Shown piece after piece: positions 59,779-64,000 of a DNA stretch of 64,000 bases; the first letter of the stretch is position 1, and every line of letters begins with the position of its first letter. The notes beneath the pieces were generated by a model. That model was not told the DNA's origin. It did not search any database and worked only from the letters and a program-made list of their open reading frames with translations. Origin of the DNA: Sandaracinus amylolyticus (GTDB lineage Bacteria; Myxococcota_A; Polyangia; Polyangiales; Sandaracinaceae); contig NZ_CP011125.1 of NCBI RefSeq assembly GCF_000737325.1, forward strand, positions 7,564,001-7,628,000, read 5' to 3'. Made by a program: the position numbers and the translations under genes.

Positions 59779-60766
59779 TCACTCCGCCGGATCACGGCGG
59801 CGCGCGCGTCCGCGCATCGCGAGCGCCGAGACGATCGCGATCAGGATGCCGAGCGTCGTGGGCCCGCTCGCGTCCGCGCCCGACGCCGCGCACCCGCCGC
59901 CGCTGCAGCTGTTGTCGGCCCAGCTCGAGTCGGCCGCGGCGAGCGTGCCGGCGCAGTCGCTCGACTGCACCGCGGCGAGGAAGAGGTCGCGCGACACCGG
60001 GCGCTGCGCGACCGACTGCGAGCTGCACTGATGGACGCCCTCGTCGTCCAGCAGCACCGCCGCGAGCGTCGAAGGCGCACCGGCATCGCTCTGGGCGCCG
60101 GCATCGTCCGCGCGGTCGCTGCCGATCGGCGCCAGCACACGACGCCCTTCCGACGCGCCGTACGCGGAGATCACGAACGTGCCGCCGACCGCGTATCCGC
60201 CGCCGTCTCCGTGGATCTGCTCGATCGTGACGATCGCCTGCCCGCTCGCGTCCTCACCGGTGACGACGCCCTCGAGCACGCCTTGCGCGGGCACCGGGTA
60301 ATTCACCCGCCCGAACGAGCCGTCGCCGCACACGCACGACGAGTTCGTGTCGCAGTAGCTCGGCTGGATCGCGGCGGCCTCGGCGACGCTCAAGCCGGCC
60401 GGCGAGCCACGCGATCAGGCGCGGCTCGTCCGCGAGCTCGCGCACCCACGCGTTGTTGCGCTCGCGCGCGACGCGCGCGACGAGCTCGGTCTCGCCGCCG
60501 ACCTCGAGCAGGTGTGCCATCGCGCAGCGCGTGCCCTCGGCGTCGACGAAGTACGGCGTCGGCTCGGCGAAGCCGCGGTTCTGCGGGAACCGTGCGTCAC
60601 GTCGATACTGCGCGAGCTCGCGCAGGAGCAGCGAGCGCACCATGCGCTGCAGCCGGGAGAGCGACGACACGTCTTGCGCCATCGCGGCGCGCTCGGCGCG
60701 CTCGATGTGCCGCGCGACACGCTCGCGCTCGCGTGCGACCGAGGAAGAAGCGAAGTGAGTCAGCAT
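59779..60766 (-). pseudogene. Myxobacterial MYXO-CTERM-type protein broken by a frameshift
   Basis: Two minus-strand frames join into one protein. The first, from the ATG at 60766, runs RFPQNRGFAEPTPYFVDAEGTRCAMAHLLEVG in part, then NNAWVRELADEPRLIAWLAG. The second resumes LSVAEAAAIQPSYCDTNSSC and ends CSGGGCAASG, a hydrophobic helix and an Arg-rich tail. The break sits at GCCGGCCGGC (60394-60403): removing four bases restores WLAGLSVAEAA, a phrase typical of a myxobacterial secreted family. The intact length would be about 328 residues. The N-terminus lacks a clear signal peptide. It could be a true pseudogene or a sequencing error. Confidence 0.65.
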
Positions 60767-60883
60767 GGGAAGCCTCCGCACCGTCCCCAGAGCGAGTCAC
60801 GTGCCACCGTTCGTCGTCTCAGGCTGGCACACCGCCACGCGGCGCTCCCCCGGCTTCCGGCTTCCGGCGTATCCTCGTCCGCC

Positions 60884-62068
60884 ATGTTCTTCACGAGCCT
60901 CGGCCTCGCGGGCACCGCGCTCACCCTCCCCGGCACGCTCGAGCTCGCCGCGCTCACGCTCGGCTCGGTGCTCCCGCGCGAGCCACGACGCGCCGATCCC
61001 GCGCGCTGCGGCAAGCTCGCGGTCGTCGTCCCTGCGCACGACGAAGAGGGCGGCATCGCGGCCTGCGTGCACAGCCTGCTCGCGTGCGACGCACCGCCGA
61101 ACGGCGCGCGCATCCTCGTGATCGCCGACAACTGCTCCGACGCGACCGCCGAGCGCGCGCGCGACGCCGGCGCCGAGGTGCTCGAGCGAAACGACCGCGC
61201 GAACCGCGGCAAGGGCTTCGCGCTCGAGATGGCGTTCGCGCACGTGCTCGCCGATCCCGAGATCGAAGCGGTGCTCGTGGTCGACGCCGACACCGAGGTC
61301 GCGCCCGGCTTCCTCGTCGCGATGGCCGCGGCGTTCGCGGGCGGCGCCGACGGAGTGCAGTCGCGCTACCTCGTCGCGAACCCCGAGGCCGGCCCCAAGG
61401 CGCGCCTCATGAACGTCGCGTTCCTCGCGTTCAACGTCGCGCGGCCGCGGGCGCGCGAGCGCTTCGGGCTCTCGGTCGGCATCCTCGGCAACGGCTTCGG
61501 CCTGCACCGCCGCGTGCTCGACGAGCTGCCGTACACCGCGCGCTCGGTGGTCGAGGATCTCGAGTACCACCTCATGCTGGTGCGCAAGGGCTTCGCGATC
61601 CGGTTCGTCGAAGAGACGTTCGTGCGCGCCGACATGCCGACGAGCGAAGAGGGCATCGACACCCAGCGCGCGCGCTGGGAAGGCGGGCGCTTCCGGATGA
61701 TCCGCGAGCACGTGCCCGCGCTCCTGCGCGACGTGCTCGCGGGCAACCGCACGATGCTCGAGCCGCTCGGCGAGCTCTTGTTGCTGCCGCTCGCGACGCA
61801 CGTGGGCACCCTGCTCTGCGTGCTGGTGATCCCGTTCCCGCCGACGCAGCTCTACGCGGCGGGCGCGCTCGGCCTCGTCGGCGCGCACGTGCTGTCGGCG
61901 CTCTACGTCGGCGGAGGCACGGCGGAGGACGTCAGCGCGCTCGCGCGCGCGCCGCTCTACGTGGCGCAGAAGGCGATGAAGCTGCCGTCGCTGCTCCGCG
62001 CGTCGCGCAAGGATCAGGCGTGGATCCGCACGGCGCGCGACCCCCGCCCGGCCGCGACCGCGGGCTGA
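60884..62068 (+). CDS. Glycosyltransferase family 2, membrane-associated
   Basis: 394 residues. A hydrophobic N-terminal helix (about 3-30) precedes a GT2 domain: LAVVVPAHDEEGGIAACVHSLL, VIADNCSDATAERARDAGAEVLERN, the metal-binding DAD in VVDADTEV (134-136), GNGFGLHRRVLDELP, the ED of SVVEDLEYHLM and QRARW (near 264). Two or more C-terminal helices (LATHVGTLLCVLVIPF, LYAAGALGLVGAHVLSALYV) suggest membrane anchoring. Processive or single-transfer synthesis cannot be distinguished. It belongs to the surface-polysaccharide group. Confidence 0.85.
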   Translation: MFFTSLGLAGTALTLPGTLELAALTLGSVLPREPRRADPARCGKLAVVVPAHDEEGGIAACVHSLLACDAPPNGARILVIADNCSDATAERARDAGAEVLERNDRANRGKGFALEMAFAHVLADPEIEAVLVVDADTEVAPGFLVAMAAAFAGGADGVQSRYLVANPEAGPKARLMNVAFLAFNVARPRARERFGLSVGILGNGFGLHRRVLDELPYTARSVVEDLEYHLMLVRKGFAIRFVEETFVRADMPTSEEGIDTQRARWEGGRFRMIREHVPALLRDVLAGNRTMLEPLGELLLLPLATHVGTLLCVLVIPFPPTQLYAAGALGLVGAHVLSALYVGGGTAEDVSALARAPLYVAQKAMKLPSLLRASRKDQAWIRTARDPRPAATAG

Positions 62069-62186
62069 TCGCACATCGCGCCCCAGCGAGCGCCACCGCG
62101 CCGCACCCGCACCCGCGGTACCCGCCGCACCCGCCGCCGCTCCGGGAGTGGCCGCCCCGGCGCGCGTCCTGCTAGGGTCCGCGGCC

Positions 62187-63116
62187 ATGCGAATCCTCAT
62201 CACCGGCGGCGCGGGCTTCATCGGGAGCCACGTCGCGGATGCGTGCCTCGCCGCGAAGCACGAGGTGCTGATCGTCGACGACCTCTCGAGCGGACGCCGC
62301 GAGAACGTGCCGAGCGGCGCGAAGCTCGTGGAGGTCGACATCCGCGACGCCGAGGCGCTCGAAGACGTCGTCAGCACGTTCAAGCCCGACGCGGTGAGCC
62401 ATCAAGCGGCGCAGGTCAGCGTCTCGGTCAGCACGCGCGAGCCGCAGCGCGACGCGCGCACCAACGTCGAGGGCTCGCTCAACCTGCTCGAGTCGTGCGT
62501 GCGCGCGGGCGTCGCGCACCTCGTCTTCGCGAGCACCGGCGGCGCGATCTACGGCGAGATCCCGGAGCCCGAGCGCGGGGCGGTGGGACGCACGCCGGTC
62601 CCGCTCAGCCCGTACGCGTGCAGCAAGCTCTCGGTCGAGGCCTACCTCAACTACTACCGCCACCAGCACGGCCTGAAGTCGACGATCCTGCGCTACGCGA
62701 ACGTCTACGGCCCGCGCCAGGATCCGCACGGCGAGGCCGGCGTCGTCGCGATCTTCACGCAGCGCCTGCTCGCCGGTCAGGGCATCCAGGTGAACGCGCG
62801 GAAGGAGCCGGGCGATCCCGGGTGCGTGCGCGACTACGTGATGGTCGACGACGTGGTGCGCGCGAACGTGCTCGCGCTCTCGGGCGAGATCGGCGAGACG
62901 GTCGTGAACGTCGGGACCGGCGTGGCGACGACGACGCTCGATCTCGCGCGCGAGATCGAGACGGCGCTCGGGGTGAAGGCGGATCTGAAGTTCGGTCCGA
63001 AGCGCTCGGGCGACGTCGAGCGGTCGGTGCTCGAGCCGTGGCAGGGCCTGGGCGCGACGGTGCCGCTCGCCGAGGGGATCCGGCGCACGGCGTCGTGGTT
63101 CGCGCAGCGACGGTGA
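62187..63116 (+). CDS. NAD-dependent sugar-nucleotide epimerase (GalE-like)
   Basis: 309 residues, short-chain dehydrogenase fold. NAD motif ILITGGAGFIGSHVADACL, VDDLSSGRRENVP, HQAAQVSVSVS, the catalytic S/Y/K set (ASTGGAIYG and SPYACSKLSVEAYLNYY), RYANVYGPRQDPHGEAGVVAIF and RDYVMVDDVVRA. Likely UDP-glucose/UDP-galactose (or N-acetyl) 4-epimerase, which would supply UDP-galactose to the mutase at 54215. The exact sugar is not determined. GC-rich spacer 62069-62186 precedes it. Confidence 0.86.
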   Translation: MRILITGGAGFIGSHVADACLAAKHEVLIVDDLSSGRRENVPSGAKLVEVDIRDAEALEDVVSTFKPDAVSHQAAQVSVSVSTREPQRDARTNVEGSLNLLESCVRAGVAHLVFASTGGAIYGEIPEPERGAVGRTPVPLSPYACSKLSVEAYLNYYRHQHGLKSTILRYANVYGPRQDPHGEAGVVAIFTQRLLAGQGIQVNARKEPGDPGCVRDYVMVDDVVRANVLALSGEIGETVVNVGTGVATTTLDLAREIETALGVKADLKFGPKRSGDVERSVLEPWQGLGATVPLAEGIRRTASWFAQRR

Positions 63117-63152
63117 GGAAAAGCGTTCCACCCCCGGTGCGATGATCCGCCT

Positions 63153-63173
63153 TTCCCGGATACCATCCGGGAA
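63153..63173 (+). promoter_or_regulatory. Inverted repeat ending at the start codon of the Cys-rich lipoprotein gene
   Basis: TTCCCGGAT-ACC-ATCCGGGAA is a perfect 9-bp stem with a 3-base loop; its last base is the A of the ATG at 63173. It covers the ribosome-binding region and lies 36 bases after the epimerase stop. It could be a terminator for that gene, an operator or a translational switch. Confidence 0.5.
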
Positions 63174-64000
63174 TGCTACGCCGCGTCCCGCGCTCGATCG
63201 TCCCCGCGCTCGCTGCTCTGCTCGCGATCGCGATCGCGTCACCGGGGTGCGGTGGCGGCGGCGATCCGGGCGGCGCGGACGCGGGGATGGACGGCGCGCT
63301 CCCACGCCAGGACGGCGGATCGCTCGACGGCGGACACGTCGCCGATCCGCCCGACAGCGGCGATCCCGACGCCGGCTGCACCGGCACGACGTGCGGCGAG
63401 GCCTGCGTCGACGTGCAGACCGACGTGCACCACTGCGGTGGATGCGACGTCGACTGCACCGCGCTGCCGGGCGTCGACGGCGACGCGGTGCAGTGCGTCG
63501 AGGGCGCCTGCGTGCTCGACGGTGCGTGCGAGCCCGGGCTCGGCGACTGCAGCGACGAGCCCGGCTGCGAGACCGACGTGACGACCGCCGAGCACTGCGG
63601 GACGTGCGGCACCGTGTGCGCCGAGCCGACGCCGCTCTGCGCGTCGACGGACGAAGGCGCGTCGTGCGTGAGCGGCTGCGAGGGCGCGACCCCGACGCGC
63701 TGCGACTCGAGCTGCGTCGACACCACGACCGACGAGCTGCACTGCGGCGAGTGCGGCACCGCGTGCCCGGTGCCCGACAACGGCGCGCCGAGCTGCGTCG
63801 ACTCGGCGTGCAGCGTCGCGTGCGACACCGGCTACCACGCGTGCGGCGACGAGCGCTGCGCGGCGGACGACGACGTGACCTCGTGCGGCGCGTCGTGCGA
63901 GACGTGCGTGGTGCCGCCCAACGCGGCGGCGACGTGCATCGACGGAGCATGCGGGTTCGTGTGCCTTCCGTCGTTCGCGGACTGCGACGGCGAGGCGAGC
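63173..64000 (+). CDS. Cys-rich lipoprotein, 3' end beyond the window
   Basis: 276 residues to the window edge with no stop. Signal peptide with lipobox SPGC (Cys26), then a Gly/Asp-rich linker. From about residue 68 it is a row of short Cys modules: HCGGCDVDC, HCGTCGTVC, HCGECGTACPVP and similar, each with D-x3-D or D-x2-H just before. This pattern of repeated HCGxCGxxC is common in myxobacterial surface lipoproteins (Stigma-type or EGF-like disulfide modules) of unknown function. Start at the ATG 63173 opens the signal peptide. Confidence 0.75.
   Translation, partial: MLRRVPRSIVPALAALLAIAIASPGCGGGGDPGGADAGMDGALPRQDGGSLDGGHVADPPDSGDPDAGCTGTTCGEACVDVQTDVHHCGGCDVDCTALPGVDGDAVQCVEGACVLDGACEPGLGDCSDEPGCETDVTTAEHCGTCGTVCAEPTPLCASTDEGASCVSGCEGATPTRCDSSCVDTTTDELHCGECGTACPVPDNGAPSCVDSACSVACDTGYHACGDERCAADDDVTSCGASCETCVVPPNAAATCIDGACGFVCLPSFADCDGEAS

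Noticed and set aside
60254-60781. The 175-residue minus ORF as a complete independent gene
   Set aside because: Its last 45 residues are Arg-rich out-of-frame sequence; the family wording continues in the other frame, so it was treated as the front half of a frameshifted gene.

Overview
The window is about 70% GC and dense with genes, and it looks like the chromosome of a myxobacterium. The pointers are many Cys-rich lipoproteins, MYXO-CTERM-like C-termini (GGGC then a hydrophobic stretch then an Arg run), RCC1-type secreted proteins, a TonB-receptor-like protein with Asp/Gly/Ala-rich neighbours, and GTG starts with 4-base ATGA/GTGA overlaps. A member of the Polyangiales close to Sandaracinus is the best guess from composition and gene content. 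I could not run a search to confirm it. No tRNA, rRNA, CRISPR array or recognisable insertion sequence was seen.

Layout. 1-8.2 kb: a truncated multi-PAS sensor histidine kinase, a DHH-like protein, adenosine deaminase with a TatD hydrolase, a 45-residue membrane protein, TcdA, a lipoprotein, a helical-repeat protein and a PAP2 phosphatase. 8.2-9.07 kb: a gene-free block of inverted and tandem repeats. 9.07-13.6 kb: an unknown protein divergent from a TonB-receptor-like protein and an RCC1-repeat lipoprotein. 13.8-18 kb (minus strand): a membrane protein, a cyclophilin lipoprotein, both subunits of a 3-oxoacid CoA-transferase and an AlkZ-like protein. 18-24.7 kb: secreted unknowns, a class III aminotransferase, a DUF5996 protein and a large MYXO-CTERM protein. 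24.7-28.5 kb: an ECF sigma factor / FecR-TPR / exported protein operon, divergent from two small lipoproteins that share a CxxCH module.

28.5-38.5 kb: LysR with a divergent thioesterase, then a nitrate assimilation locus (NarK transporter, divergent nirB, a nirD fusion, nasA and an FAD oxidoreductase). Together these import nitrate and reduce it through nitrite to ammonium. 38.8-43.5 kb: a Cys-rich lipoprotein, a FUSC-type membrane protein, a small membrane protein, an amidohydrolase and an expansin-like lipoprotein. 43.7-52.9 kb: a ureide (purine breakdown) operon covering hydroxyisourate to glyoxylate plus ammonia, with a flavin monooxygenase and a molybdenum hydroxylase that may supply the upstream urate and xanthine steps. 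53-63.1 kb: surface polysaccharide genes (glycosyltransferases, UDP-galactopyranose mutase, a Wzy-like polymerase, a Wzx-like flippase, a sugar epimerase) with a lipoprotein and a frameshifted gene between them. The window ends inside a Cys-rich lipoprotein gene.

Points that stand out: all four intergenic tandem-repeat arrays lie between convergent genes; the CxxCH lipoproteins face a sigma/anti-sigma operon; the nitrite reductase small subunit carries a sulfite-oxidase-like tail; the ureide operon has no uricase but contains a flavin monooxygenase; and one secreted-type gene is broken by a 4-base duplication.
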